DNA of 64,000 nucleotides from Thalassotalea sp. ND16A (lineage in GTDB: Bacteria > Pseudomonadota > Gammaproteobacteria > Enterobacterales > Alteromonadaceae): contig NZ_JQDZ01000047.1 of assembly GCF_000764205.1 (NCBI RefSeq), forward strand, positions 1 through 64,000, written 5' to 3'. This document shows positions 8,319 to 18,183 of the stretch, piece after piece; the stretch's first letter is position 1; every line of letters begins with the position of its first letter. The notes beneath the pieces are model-generated. The model was not told where the DNA came from, ran no database searches, and saw only the letters and a list, made by a program, of their open reading frames with translations. The translations under genes and the position numbers were made by a program.

Positions 8319-9446
8319 TTATCTTAAATCATCTACAACATGATAGATAGCAGTTAATGTATCTCGACCCAAGATTGCACTGCGACTGTCATTCCAACCA
8401 ACGATAGGATCAGGCAACAAATCATTATCCTTAAATGGCATTTCAACCGTATAGGCCAAACACTTAAATTGCTCCCCTACCCAATTTGCACCGACGGTTA
8501 AATTGGCTTTCCCTGGTTCGTCTTTATCATAACCACGAGTATCTTGAAATTCTGGAGTAATGGCTAACAACACATCTTTAAATTTATCTTCCAGCGCTTT
8601 ATGGCGATCATCGTACGACGGAATGCCTTCACAACCAGCAACAAAGTTGACCGGCAGAGCTTCATCACCATGAATATCAAGGTGCATATCAACGCCAACT
8701 TGCTTCATTTTTTCGGTCACTAAAAATACTTCCGGACTTTTTTCCATTGACGGATTTAACCATTCCCTATTTAAGTTAACACCGGCCGCGTTTGTTCTTA
8801 AATGGCCACGATAACTGCCATCTGGGTTCATGTTTGGTACCAAATAGAATACGGCGCTGTTAAATAATGAACGGGCTGTGCCATCATCTTCATCAAGCAA
8901 ACGGTCAATAAACCCTTCCATAAACCATTCCGCCATTGTCTCCCCTGGGTGTTGACGGGCAGTAAGCCAGATGTTCATCTTGCCTTCAGCCGGCTCGCCA
9001 ATTCTAAGCAAGCTCATATCTCGGCCGTCAAGGGTTTGTCCTAACACTTCTAACTGACAATCCGCATCAAGTTGAGCCTGATGAATTAAATCTTGATGAC
9101 GTTCATAACTGTAGGGTGCAAAGTAGGCAAAATACATAGAATCGAATTCAGGAGTTACCGTGATGGTTAGATTTTGGCCATTAAAGGTAGTGGGTACTCT
9201 AAACCAGGTAATGCGGTCATAAGAGGCTACGGCTTGATAATCTTTCCAACCCTCAACATAGGCAGACTGTCCGGCATTGGTAATCGTTAATACATGTTCA
9301 CAATGATCATTGTTGTGCAGTTTAAAGTGAAACCATTGATAAAATTCAGACTGGTGATCATGTTTTATCTCTAACTGAATATCGCCAGGAGACTCAGCTT
9401 TGATCACTCGGATATTACCGCTATCAAAATTTGAAGAAATTTGCAT
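8319..9446 (-). CDS. M14-family zinc carboxypeptidase (cytosolic type)
   Basis: A 375-residue protein with no signal peptide. The N-terminal ~120 residues form a beta-rich domain as in the cytosolic carboxypeptidase subgroup; the catalytic domain follows. Zinc ligands: His and Glu in RQHPGETM (about 165-170) and His in DIHGDE (about 259); the catalytic Glu is in YTVEMPF (about 337). The substrate-binding Arg is probably in RTNAAGVNLNREW. Family members remove C-terminal residues from peptides or protein tails; the substrate here is unknown. It is a single gene with its own terminator. Confidence 0.88.
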   Translation of the reverse strand: MQISSNFDSGNIRVIKAESPGDIQLEIKHDHQSEFYQWFHFKLHNNDHCEHVLTITNAGQSAYVEGWKDYQAVASYDRITWFRVPTTFNGQNLTITVTPEFDSMYFAYFAPYSYERHQDLIHQAQLDADCQLEVLGQTLDGRDMSLLRIGEPAEGKMNIWLTARQHPGETMAEWFMEGFIDRLLDEDDGTARSLFNSAVFYLVPNMNPDGSYRGHLRTNAAGVNLNREWLNPSMEKSPEVFLVTEKMKQVGVDMHLDIHGDEALPVNFVAGCEGIPSYDDRHKALEDKFKDVLLAITPEFQDTRGYDKDEPGKANLTVGANWVGEQFKCLAYTVEMPFKDNDLLPDPIVGWNDSRSAILGRDTLTAIYHVVDDLR

Positions 9447-9670
9447 AGTTTACTCTTTTGGTTGGGTTTAGCGTTTATTACTGAACGCTATAACTTAGAT
9501 TTAATCAACTTGGTATAATTGTACACAACCGAGTGCCAGATCAGAAGTAGAAGGTAATGATTTAATGCCGATTTCATTTTTTGCTTGATGATTAAATGAC
9601 TAAATTGTAAAGCAAGCGGTACTGACCCACCCTAGCCTTGCTGTACATGGTGTGTAATATGAATTAATTT

Positions 9671-10162
9671 TCAACGGCTGCGCAAAAACAAACCAAGTTC
9701 TGTTGAATAGCCCATTGAGCGGTGTTGAATTTGATTATTGGCGACCACGTAATAACTGGGATAGGCGGAAACCTGATAGGCCTTTTTGACTTCTTCATTG
9801 CCATAGACAATGGGCAAAGATAGATGCAAATTTTGCGCGAAATCTTTAACTTGTAATGGATTAACGAAATCTAAAGCGACAGCAACAACATTAATTTCAT
9901 CGCTATTTTCATGCAATTTTTGTAAATTACTGATACTCATTTTGCAGATTGAACACCAGGGCGCAAAAAAATATAACACGGTTTTCTTACTGTTATTGTT
10001 TTGCCCGTCAAATAAATACGTCTTTTGATTGTTCAGAGCGGTTAACTCGAAGTTTGGCGCAGTATCATTATCCCAACTGGATAACATACTTGACTCACGT
10101 ACCATCGAAACCAAATTAAAGACAATAACAATAATAAAGAGTTGCAGGATAAAACTTTTCAA
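9671..10162 (-). CDS. Thioredoxin-fold protein disulfide reductase (TlpA/ResA-like)
   Basis: A 163-residue protein with an N-terminal signal anchor (residues 4-20) and a thioredoxin domain. The active-site motif is WCSIC (Cys70, Cys73), preceded by the beta strand TVLYFFAP; the cis-Pro is in VSAYPSYYVV. TlpA/ResA proteins reduce disulfides outside the cytoplasm, for example during cytochrome c assembly. The CSIC dipeptide is less usual than CGPC. No cytochrome maturation genes lie next to it, so its partner is unknown. Confidence 0.82.
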   Translation of the reverse strand: MKSFILQLFIIVIVFNLVSMVRESSMLSSWDNDTAPNFELTALNNQKTYLFDGQNNNSKKTVLYFFAPWCSICKMSISNLQKLHENSDEINVVAVALDFVNPLQVKDFAQNLHLSLPIVYGNEEVKKAYQVSAYPSYYVVANNQIQHRSMGYSTELGLFLRSR

Positions 10163-10502
10163 GGCGTATGCTCATTTTAAGTGATTTAATCATAAGACCA
10201 TCGATGGAGTGAAATTATTTCCTGGACTGAAGCATAATTAAAACTTTAATTTACAGGATTTATACCATCCATGGTAATTCTAAGTTAAATCATCCTTGAT
10301 TTAAAAACAAAAAATTGCTCCTCGACAATAGCTCCTGCATTGTTCTACTACAGTGCAACCATACACAAATGCATTTTTGTCATTAAGGCCGTCCCGCCAA
10401 TTGCTCCCTGCATTGATCTAATATACAACGTCCTTGTTGAACATGGCCAAAAAAAAGCGCTAGAGGAATTCCTCTAGCGCTTTTTTTATATTTATTAATA
10501 AA
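10163..10502. other. Intergenic with imperfect repeats
   Basis: No gene seen. Two imperfect copies of a TTGCTCC...TGCATTG...TCTA phrase lie about 75 bp apart (near 10316-10356 and 10398-10430), which looks like a short extragenic repeat. The terminator of the GAPDH gene occupies the right end. Confidence 0.5.
10451..10487 (-). terminator. Rho-independent terminator after the long GAPDH gene
   Basis: Perfect GCGCTAGAGG/CCTCTAGCGC stem with a four-base loop, an A-run on one side and a run of seven T on the other. On the minus strand it follows the GAPDH stop by 15 bp. Confidence 0.93.
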
Positions 10503-11948
10503 TTAAGCTTTCGGTAAATTTAAGAAATTTACACCAGCCATTTTGTGCATTACTTTCACAACCTGACAGCTATAACCAAACTCATTATCGTACCATACGT
10601 ATAATACAGCTCTGTCGCCATCAACAATTGTTGCTTGTGAATCAACCACACCCGCATAACGTGAACCGACTAAATCGGTAGATACGATTTCAGTTGACGC
10701 GGTGTAATCCACTTGTTCACGCAATGGAGACTCTAAAGAAATACCACGTAAGTAATCATTTAATGCTTCACGATCTGTCGTTTCTTTCAGGTTTAAATTC
10801 ATGATTGCCATTGAAACATTTGGCGTTGGTACGCGAATAGCATTACCGGTTAATAAACCTTTTAACTCAGGTAAAGCTTTAGCAACCGCTTTGGCAGCAC
10901 CCGTTGACGTAATAACCATGTTTAGTGGAGCACTACGACCACGGCGTTCTGACTTGTGGTAATTATCAATTAAATTTTGATCATTGGTGTACGAATGAAC
11001 CGTTTCAACGTGACCATTTTTAATCCCGAACTTATCGTTCAATGCTTTAAGTACCGGAGTGATAGCATTGGTTGTACAGCTTGCTGCAGAGATAATAGTA
11101 TCTTCATCTAAGATCATATCCTGGTTAACACCATAAACGATGTTTTTGATATCACCTTTGGCAGGAGCAGTTAGTAATACTTTGCTCACGCCTTTAGATT
11201 GTAAATGTTGACCTAAACCGTCTTCATCAGACCAAATACCTGTGTTATCAACAACTAATGCATTGTTGATACCGTATTGAGTGTAATCAATTTCAGCAGG
11301 AGATTTAGCATAAATCACTTTAATGTAGGCACCGTTAGCACGGATTGCACCTTGCTCTTCATCGACCGTGATGCTGCCATTAAATGCACCGTGAATTGAA
11401 TCACGACGTAATAAAGAAGCACGCTTCTCAAGGTCGCCATCTTTACCTGGGCGGATCACAATGGCACGTAAACGCAAGTTAGCCATTGGGCCAGTACGCT
11501 CAATTAATAAACGCGCCAAAATACGACCGATACGACCAAAACCGTACAATACTATGTCTTTTGGCTCTGCCTTATCCAGCTCTTGTAAAGGCGCTAATTC
11601 TTTTTCAAGGTATTGCTCAACGCTTAACTCGTTTGCTTCACCCTGGAATAAGTAACGGTAAGCCAGTTTACCTACATCGATGCTTGCTGGTTGTAATTCC
11701 ATTTTGCTTAATGCTTCAACAAACGGGAAACTCTCACGTAAACGTAATTTGGTATCTTCATGAATACCAACATATTTATGTGCTTTAATAATATCAATGG
11801 CTGAAGCATTCACTAAAGTGCGACCGTATACCGACACTTCTACACCGTAATTGCGGTATAACTGGCCAATAATGGGTTGCATTCTTTCAGCGAAATCTTG
11901 GCGTTCTTGCCAGCTCTTTTGATAAATTTCCTCGTGTTGAGAAGTCAT
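10503..11948 (-). CDS. Glyceraldehyde-3-phosphate dehydrogenase, long (about 480 aa) form
   Basis: A 481-residue NAD(P)-dependent GAPDH with a ~130-residue N-terminal extension before the Rossmann motif GFGRIGR (136-142). The catalytic Cys is Cys291 in AASCTTNAITP, and the C-terminal WYDNEFGYSCQVV is conserved. This long form is found in marine gammaproteobacteria beside an ordinary GapA and is often thought to serve gluconeogenesis, but direction cannot be told from sequence. A normal-length gapA lies 2.4 kb away on the other strand, so two paralogues coexist. Monocistronic, with a strong terminator. Confidence 0.9.
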   Translation of the reverse strand: MTSQHEEIYQKSWQERQDFAERMQPIIGQLYRNYGVEVSVYGRTLVNASAIDIIKAHKYVGIHEDTKLRLRESFPFVEALSKMELQPASIDVGKLAYRYLFQGEANELSVEQYLEKELAPLQELDKAEPKDIVLYGFGRIGRILARLLIERTGPMANLRLRAIVIRPGKDGDLEKRASLLRRDSIHGAFNGSITVDEEQGAIRANGAYIKVIYAKSPAEIDYTQYGINNALVVDNTGIWSDEDGLGQHLQSKGVSKVLLTAPAKGDIKNIVYGVNQDMILDEDTIISAASCTTNAITPVLKALNDKFGIKNGHVETVHSYTNDQNLIDNYHKSERRGRSAPLNMVITSTGAAKAVAKALPELKGLLTGNAIRVPTPNVSMAIMNLNLKETTDREALNDYLRGISLESPLREQVDYTASTEIVSTDLVGSRYAGVVDSQATIVDGDRAVLYVWYDNEFGYSCQVVKVMHKMAGVNFLNLPKA

Positions 11949-12198
11949 TAGGTAACCTTTAATGTTAAAACTAAATAAAATAGAAATGAATGTTCATCCA
12001 GAACATTCATTTCTGTCATAAAATCGGGGGTATTGTAATAGAAGTTGTAACTTTTCTCTAGCACTTACAAAATGATTTCAGCAATATTTATTGAAAAATT
12101 TTTCAAAGTTTGCGGAATATCAAAATTTAGCGCGAGAAATAGACAAAAATGTGCAAGATTAATGGGTAGGTGGTGTTAACCGCAATCGGCAAAAGAGT

Positions 12199-12579
12199 CT
12201 AGTCTGAACTTGCAAAGTTCAGACTTAACGAATTAACACAATATCGTTTAAATGTTGGCTCTGGTCCATCATCAAAGACGTGTCCCAAATGCGATTGACA
12301 CGAATTACAGCGAATTTCAGTCCGCGTCATACCATGCGTATTATCTGGCAGGTATGCAACTCTCCCTTCAATGGCCAAATTAAAACTAGGCCAACCACAA
12401 CCGGATTGAAATTTACTGGTGCTGTTAAACAATGGTTGCTGGCAGCACGCACAAGTGTAAGTGCCCTGCTGCCAATGTTCACAATATTTACCCGAAAAAG
12501 GCGCTTCCGTGGCGCCTAAACGGCATACTTGAAAAGCCTCCGCCGATAACACCTCTTTATATTTATCATCTGTGTTCAT
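12199..12579 (-). CDS. msrB: Peptide-methionine (R)-S-oxide reductase MsrB
   Basis: A 126-residue cytosolic enzyme that reduces methionine-R-sulfoxide in proteins. The catalytic Cys is Cys114 in RYCVNS; the structural zinc is held by Cys43/Cys46 (CACC) and Cys91/Cys94 (CNSC). SGCGWPSF and HLGHVFDDGP are family signatures. The start is preceded by GGGAGCG. It lies just downstream of gnd on the same strand with a 32-bp gap, so the two may be co-transcribed, which would place a repair enzyme beside an NADPH source. Confidence 0.95.
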   Translation of the reverse strand: MNTDDKYKEVLSAEAFQVCRLGATEAPFSGKYCEHWQQGTYTCACCQQPLFNSTSKFQSGCGWPSFNLAIEGRVAYLPDNTHGMTRTEIRCNSCQSHLGHVFDDGPEPTFKRYCVNSLSLNFASSD

Positions 12580-12611
12580 CTTATCGCTCCCGGGTAGAAA
12601 AATTACATTCC

Positions 12612-14138
12612 TTATACTTGCACAATATTTCTGTCTTTAGAACTCCATTGTACATGAAACTTTTGGCCGTCTGGTTTATCAATGCGAGCAAAAGTGTGAG
12701 CACCAAAATAATCGCGCTGCCCCTGTAACAAATTTGCCGGTAACACCGCACTCCGCATAGAATCATAATAGCTTAACGATGCTGAGATTGCGCCAATCGG
12801 TATGCCCATCATCGTCGATTTGGCTACGGCAAAGCGCCAGTTTTGTTGGTACTTACTTAATTGCTCACTAAAAAATGAGTCAATCAGTAAGTTTTCCAAA
12901 TTCGGCTCTCGGGTAAAGGCATCGGTAATGGATTGTAAAAATACCGCCCTGATAATACAGCCTGAACGCCATATTTTGGCAATAGAAGAAAAATCCAGGT
13001 CCCAGTTATGTTCGGTACTGGCAAGTTTCATTAATTGGAAACCTTGTGCATAAGCACAAATTTTTGCGCAATACAGGGCATCATGAAGCTGGTTTATAAT
13101 TTGTTGCTTTTCTTTTTCATCAATGGTTTGCGTCATAGGTCCAGTCAGAGTTTGCGCAGCACTACCGCGAAGCTCTTTAAAGGCTGAAATAGAGCGAGCA
13201 TACACCGCCTGCGAAATAGTTGGTGCCGGACAGCCAACTTCGAGCGAGCTTACCGCAGTCCATAAGCCGGTACCTTTTTGCCCGGCTTTATCTAAAATAA
13301 GATCAACCAGATGCTGATCGCTGTCTTGTTCTTTATGACGTAGCACTTCTACTGAAATTTCCATCAGGTAACTGTCTAAGACGCCTTCATTCCATGTCTC
13401 GAAGATATTGGCAATTTCATCACAGCTGAGCTTAAGCCCTGCTCTTAACACATGATACGCTTCACAAATCATTTGCATATCCGCATATTCGATACCGTTA
13501 TGGACCATTTTTACATAATGGCCAGCCCCTGCCGGGCCAATATAGTCTGCACAGGGGTCTCCTTGTGTCACTATTTGCCCAGGTTTGCTACGTTCTATTG
13601 GCTTGCCGGTAACACTGTCTACTTTGGCTGCAATTGCACTCCAGATTGGCTTCACACGAGTCCAAGCATAAGCCGAACCACTAGGCATTAACGCCGGTCC
13701 AAAACGAGCCCCTACCTCACCACCGGAAACCGCAGAAGAAAAGAAGATAAAATTGTCACGATATTTTTCTTCTCGACTGACCGTATCTGTCCATAAACTG
13801 TTGCCGGTATCAATGACAATATCATCAGGTTGGATACCTGCTCCAATTAGGTTTTGGCACACTTGATCAACCACCTCACCTGCCGGAACAGATAGCACAA
13901 TAAGGTGTGGTGTTTTCAATTGAGCCAGTAACTCAGTATATGAAGAACAACCAATAACCCTTGGTTGCTGATTTTGATTTTCTGCTGCATCTTGTGCTAT
14001 CAGCGCAGAAACTTTCTCATAGTCTAAATCAAACGCGGCCACTTTATAGCCATTATCGGCTAAATTTAACACTAGGTTTTTCCCCATCACACCTAGGCCA
14101 ATAAAGCCGATGTCACATTTTGTTGAATTTTCTGGCAT
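12612..14138 (-). CDS. gnd: 6-phosphogluconate dehydrogenase (decarboxylating)
   Basis: A 508-residue NADP-dependent enzyme converting 6-phosphogluconate to ribulose 5-phosphate with CO2 release. The N-terminal Rossmann motif is GLGVMGKNL (residues 16-24); the substrate-binding stretch SAVSGGEVGARFGPALMPSG and the catalytic Lys in HYVKMVHNGIEYADMQ are present. The length suits the long dimeric class. It is divergent from gapA, and the 212-bp shared spacer carries a HexR-type box at 14312-14326. Its presence beside the ED genes means that 6-phosphogluconate has two exits. Confidence 0.95.
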   Translation of the reverse strand: MPENSTKCDIGFIGLGVMGKNLVLNLADNGYKVAAFDLDYEKVSALIAQDAAENQNQQPRVIGCSSYTELLAQLKTPHLIVLSVPAGEVVDQVCQNLIGAGIQPDDIVIDTGNSLWTDTVSREEKYRDNFIFFSSAVSGGEVGARFGPALMPSGSAYAWTRVKPIWSAIAAKVDSVTGKPIERSKPGQIVTQGDPCADYIGPAGAGHYVKMVHNGIEYADMQMICEAYHVLRAGLKLSCDEIANIFETWNEGVLDSYLMEISVEVLRHKEQDSDQHLVDLILDKAGQKGTGLWTAVSSLEVGCPAPTISQAVYARSISAFKELRGSAAQTLTGPMTQTIDEKEKQQIINQLHDALYCAKICAYAQGFQLMKLASTEHNWDLDFSSIAKIWRSGCIIRAVFLQSITDAFTREPNLENLLIDSFFSEQLSKYQQNWRFAVAKSTMMGIPIGAISASLSYYDSMRSAVLPANLLQGQRDYFGAHTFARIDKPDGQKFHVQWSSKDRNIVQV

Positions 14139-14266
14139 TTTCTAGGTTTCCATTGAAACAGCGATATTTTGATGTTACCGCCGTGAATATCTTTTTATGT
14201 GTGTATTCTGCCACACATAGCAAATTTATGTAATATTTACGTCATAACCAACACGAAATCTAATAA

Positions 14267-15385
<1,119 letters not shown>

Positions 15386-15400
15386 TTCCTCCAGGAATTA

Positions 15401-15438
15401 AAAAAAACACCCCCGGATTTATCAGGGGGTGTTTTTTT
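15401..15438 (+). terminator. Rho-independent terminator after gapA
   Basis: AACACCCCC...GGGGGTGTT stem followed by a run of T, 20 bp after the gapA stop. The A-run before it would let it act on the minus strand too. Confidence 0.93.
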
Positions 15439-15498
15439 AATTAAATTTGCTTGTCCGGCAAATTATAATGCGCTGTAAACCGAGCAAACGGTTAACAG

Positions 15499-15663
15499 TC
15501 ACGCTTTTTCCCAGCGAAAATCACTGATATTTATTATTGTTACGGCGATTCCGTTACTACCGGTAGATCGCCGGCAGATTGAGCAATGACAAATAAACAC
15601 ATCCGAAATATTAGAGGTTATTTCGAAAGCCACTGCTTCACAATTACATTCACCTGTTACCAT
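15499..15663 (-). pseudogene. Truncated GFA (glutathione-dependent formaldehyde-activating-like) gene
   Basis: A 54-residue frame starting at ATG 15661-15663. It reads as the N-terminal half of a GFA/CENP-V fold protein: GECNCEAVAFEI, then the zinc motif CHCSIC followed by RRSTGSNGIA and DFRWEK. The frame then stops, and the second half with the C-terminal zinc cysteines is missing. Right after the break comes a GACTGTTAACCGTTTGCTCG-type motif that recurs in other spacers of this patch, so the 3' half was probably lost by recombination there. Another full-length GFA gene lies at 16797-17150 but is not the same sequence. Confidence 0.7.
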
Positions 15664-15779
15664 AACCTGTTCCAAATATTGGAGCCTTAAATACCCGCTA
15701 AATTACTGCCTGACACCTTACTAAGAAGCATAAAATTTTTAAGGACATCAGTCCGTATTGAAAAAACCTGTTAATCGTA

Positions 15780-16166
15780 CTATTTCCAAACATTAACATT
15801 TTCTGAATCATTAAAGTCTTGTCTTTGTGGGTTAACGACGCAAAACCGGTGACCAGTAGGGGCTTCCATCACTACCCAGCGTTCAAACACTTCTACTATT
15901 TTTGCGCCAATACTTCTTAAACGTTCAACCTCTGCTTCAATATCATCAGTTTCAATATCGAGGTGAACTCTACTTTCATGGTCTGTTTTTTGAATTAATA
16001 TATGTGGCTGATCATTTGGCGACTTAAGGTGTGAATATTTCGATGACCATTCTTCATGAGAACGGACACATTCTAAGCCCAAAGCCTGCTCCCAAAAAGT
16101 ATTTGCGTCTTCAATATTATCAACTTTACTATCTATAACTAATGCGGCTAATCTACTCTTATGCAC
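15780..16166 (-). CDS. VOC (glyoxalase/bleomycin-resistance fold) protein
   Basis: A 128-residue vicinal-oxygen-chelate fold protein. The start is placed at GTG 16166, because AAGGAG lies 5 bp upstream; the frame extends further up but overlaps the preceding gene. The two beta-alpha-beta-beta-beta halves are visible: LAALVIDSKV...FWEQALGLE and HLDIETDDIEAEVERL...VVMEAPTGHRFCVV. VOC proteins include lyases and antibiotic-binding proteins; no specific substrate can be inferred. It is one of a run of small minus-strand genes between gapA and eda. Confidence 0.8.
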   Translation of the reverse strand: MHKSRLAALVIDSKVDNIEDANTFWEQALGLECVRSHEEWSSKYSHLKSPNDQPHILIQKTDHESRVHLDIETDDIEAEVERLRSIGAKIVEVFERWVVMEAPTGHRFCVVNPQRQDFNDSENVNVWK

Positions 16167-16239
16167 AGAATCTCCTTGTAAACAAACTACGGCAAAGCCA
16201 CCGGTTTTGTGTCCGTTCTTTATTGTCTTGTTAAGGCTA

Positions 16240-16689
16240 CTAGGCAACGTCCCAGCGAAAAAGGCCCTTAATATCACAATTGGCGCCCAAACGTTGGTAA
16301 AACTTGATCGCTCCAAAATTGTCTTGTTCCACCTCCCAGCGAATACGACTAGCGCCTTTAGCTAAACAGACGTCTTTGGCTTTCAACATCAAGGCTTCGC
16401 CTATTTGCTTGCCTCTGAATTTTTCCCATACGAATACATCATCAATATTCATATAGGTTGAACCAAGCCAGATAGAATAATTCCAGGTATAAGAACAATA
16501 TCCGGCGACTTCGCCTTCAGCCTCTGCGAGTAGTACACCAAATGTTGGTTTATCAGCAAATCCAGAATCGATCAATTCATCTTTATTCGTTACTACGTAT
16601 TGCTCTTGATTATGGTGTTTTGCAATAGCAATAATCAAATCATATACAATATCGATATCCGATATTGTCGCTTCTCTTACATTTACCAT
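16240..16689 (-). CDS. GNAT-family N-acetyltransferase
   Basis: A 149-residue single-domain GNAT. The acetyl-CoA-binding motif A is seen as VWEKFRGKQIGEAL (R/Q-x-x-G-x-G/A type; here RGKQIG), followed by EVEQDNFGAIKFYQRLGA, the typical motif B with its FYxxxGF-like end. The start follows GAGATTTCA. The substrate is unknown; relatives acetylate small amines or protein N-termini. Its stop is followed by a spacer running into the VOC gene. Single small acetyltransferases of this type are frequent integron-cassette cargo. Confidence 0.85.
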   Translation of the reverse strand: MVNVREATISDIDIVYDLIIAIAKHHNQEQYVVTNKDELIDSGFADKPTFGVLLAEAEGEVAGYCSYTWNYSIWLGSTYMNIDDVFVWEKFRGKQIGEALMLKAKDVCLAKGASRIRWEVEQDNFGAIKFYQRLGANCDIKGLFRWDVA

Positions 16690-16705
16690 TGAAATCTCCG
16701 AGTAG

Positions 16706-16795
16706 GTTTAACGCCCATTTAAGGGGCTGATAATAGATTGCTGGAATGTATAGCTAAGCGAAATCGAGCAAACGGTTAGCAGTCTCGTGTTAATT
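16706..16795 (-). repeat. attC-like recombination site candidate
   Basis: Between the GFA stop and the GNAT start, the minus strand begins AATTAAC and ends GGGCGTTAAAC, so GTTAAAC fits the attC core GTTRRRY and the left end is a near match to its inverse. The inner CAGCCCCTTAAATGGGCG closely resembles the 3' end of Vibrio cholerae repeats, and GAGACTGCTAACCG lies near the left end. The length of about 90 bp is normal for attC. No integrase gene is present in the window. Confidence 0.45.
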
Positions 16796-16796
16796 A

Positions 16797-17150
16797 TTAC
16801 AGTTCGTTTCTGCCATCGAAGCTTACGATATTAAGTTCACCCGGCTCAAGATTGCTGACACAACCTAAATTAACACGATACTTACCGGGCTCGTAGGATG
16901 TGTCATGAAAAGGGTATATACCACAGGTTTTGCAAAAGTAGTGATTTACATCATGATCACCCCAATGATAGGTAGAGAGGTTTTCATAGCCTTTTAGTAC
17001 CTGGAACTCACTTGGAGCAAAAGTTTGTTTAGACATAATTGCATTCTTTCTTATGCAGATGGAACAATTGCATTGTAGTGCTGTATTTATTTCCTCACTT
17101 TCAAATTCAAATTGAATCGCTTCACAGTGACAGCTACCTTTGTATTTCAT
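16797..17150 (-). CDS. GFA/CENP-V family zinc protein
   Basis: A 117-residue GFA-fold protein starting at ATG 17150 (AGGA 7 bp upstream). Zinc cysteines: CHC (residues 7-9), CNCSIC (about 28-33) and CKTCG (about 73-77). Family members include glutathione-dependent formaldehyde-activating enzymes and many of unknown role. The usual C-terminal zinc region is present, unlike in the truncated relative at 15499-15663. It stands alone, flanked by attC-like spacers, on the same strand as its neighbours. Confidence 0.85.
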   Translation of the reverse strand: MKYKGSCHCEAIQFEFESEEINTALQCNCSICIRKNAIMSKQTFAPSEFQVLKGYENLSTYHWGDHDVNHYFCKTCGIYPFHDTSYEPGKYRVNLGCVSNLEPGELNIVSFDGRNEL

Positions 17151-17247
17151 TTTTAATCCTGTTAATAACAAAGCAAACAACACTGTAATTACATACAGTT
17201 AAAATGTAAAGCAAAATTTCAGCAATGGCTAACGGCTCATACTATGT

Positions 17248-17315
17248 GGCAAATAATATTGGCATGTGTTTTTGCAAAAGCCGTGACAGTGTAATTTGTT
17301 CGATTGAGCAACTTA
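17248..17315. repeat. Direct repeat copy 1 (partner 18266-18345)
   Basis: GGCAAATAATATTGGCATGT is shared exactly with 18266-18285. Both copies continue with TTTTTGCAAAA, CC(A/G)TGAC and a CTATTGAG/CGATTGAG-type end before an ATAGG phrase, so the spacers before two neighbouring genes are duplicates. Confidence 0.75.
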
Positions 17316-17370
17316 TAGGTTTTTCTTTGTATCACTCAACTCTTTAATAGCAAACTCTTTGTTAATTATT

Positions 17371-17877
17371 TTATCTAAAAGCACTATGGTACTTAACATT
17401 ACCAATAGGAATTTTACCGCTCAACACTAAGGCTTGAAAATACTCTGCTGGCACACCTTTAAGGATTAACTGGCTATACGCTTTAAAGCCAAACTTATTA
17501 TAATATTCAGGCTCACCGAGAAGCACGCAGCCATGTGCATTTAACTGGCGAATAGCATCCAAACCCGAAAGTATTAATTTGCTTCCAACACCTTGATTTT
17601 GATATTCAGGCTTTACTGACACCGGAGCCAAACCATACCATTGAATGAATTCATTGTTTATTTTTACTTTTGAAAAAGCAATATGACCAACAACCACACC
17701 ATTAACTTCTGCAACTAAAGAAACGCTCAAATCATTATCAGCACGTAACCGAGCGACTATTTCATCTTCGGTTGAGTTGCTGTGAGGGTGATTTTTAAAG
17801 GCTTCAATAGTAATTTTTTTAATATCATTAATGTCATCTATACATTCTGGTCGAACATTTATCACTTGATTCATCAT
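17371..17877 (-). CDS. GNAT-family N-acetyltransferase (YhbS-like)
   Basis: A 168-residue acetyltransferase similar in layout to YhbS: NVRPECIDDINDIKKI at the start, VVGHIAFSKV, then VKPEYQNQGVGSKLI as motif A (Q-x-x-G-x-G) and YYNKFGFKAY. Two adjacent ATG codons (17877, 17874) follow AGAGG; the second has the better spacing. Substrate unknown. It sits in the run of small minus-strand genes between gapA and eda; attC-like or duplicated spacers lie on both sides. Confidence 0.88.
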   Translation of the reverse strand: MMNQVINVRPECIDDINDIKKITIEAFKNHPHSNSTEDEIVARLRADNDLSVSLVAEVNGVVVGHIAFSKVKINNEFIQWYGLAPVSVKPEYQNQGVGSKLILSGLDAIRQLNAHGCVLLGEPEYYNKFGFKAYSQLILKGVPAEYFQALVLSGKIPIGNVKYHSAFR

Positions 17878-17893
17878 TAGCCTCTGAAGACAT

Positions 17894-17955
17894 GGTTAAC
17901 GTCACATTAAACGGCTTAAACTGAGCAACGGTAAGTAGTCCCGCATGAGTTATTT
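17894..17955 (-). repeat. attC-like recombination site candidate
   Basis: About 62 bp on the minus strand starting AAATAAC and ending GTTAACC, with GGGACTACTTACCGTTGCTC near the left end. This inner phrase matches GAGACTGCTAACCGTTTGCTC of the spacer at 16706-16795 and the sequence that ends the truncated GFA gene. The core GTTAACC has one mismatch to GTTRRRY. Confidence 0.35.
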
Positions 17956-17988
17956 TCATCGGTTTAAGTCACTGGTTTAATGGTATTT

Positions 17989-18183
17989 TTAACTATCTTG
18001 TAAATGAAGAGCTATCTTTTTTTTACATCTAATCACTATATTTATTTTTTCGTCTTCCGACTTGTCCATCCAACCAGCAATCTCTGATGCAGACCTATAG
18101 CACCCCATACAAATATCATTTTCATCTAGGTCGCATCGACCTACGCAAGGGGTAATTACATTTTTACTATTTCCGATAAACAT
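17989..18183 (-). CDS. DUF1289 small cysteine-rich protein
   Basis: A 64-residue protein with the DUF1289 pattern: TPCVGRCDLDENDICMGCYRS, with four Cys able to bind a metal, then EIAGWMDKSEDEK. The start follows AGGA with a 6-bp gap. The family is widespread in proteobacteria and of unknown function. It is the last gene of the cassette-like patch before the gap to eda. Confidence 0.85.
   Translation of the reverse strand: MFIGNSKNVITPCVGRCDLDENDICMGCYRSASEIAGWMDKSEDEKINIVIRCKKKIALHLQDS

Noticed and set aside
12032-12050. HexR box before the long GAPDH gene (TGTAATAGAAGTTGT)
   Set aside because: Only the left arm fits; the right arm does not resemble ATTACA.
12581-12766. 61-codon minus-strand frame over the end of gnd
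   Set aside because: A shadow of gnd in another frame.
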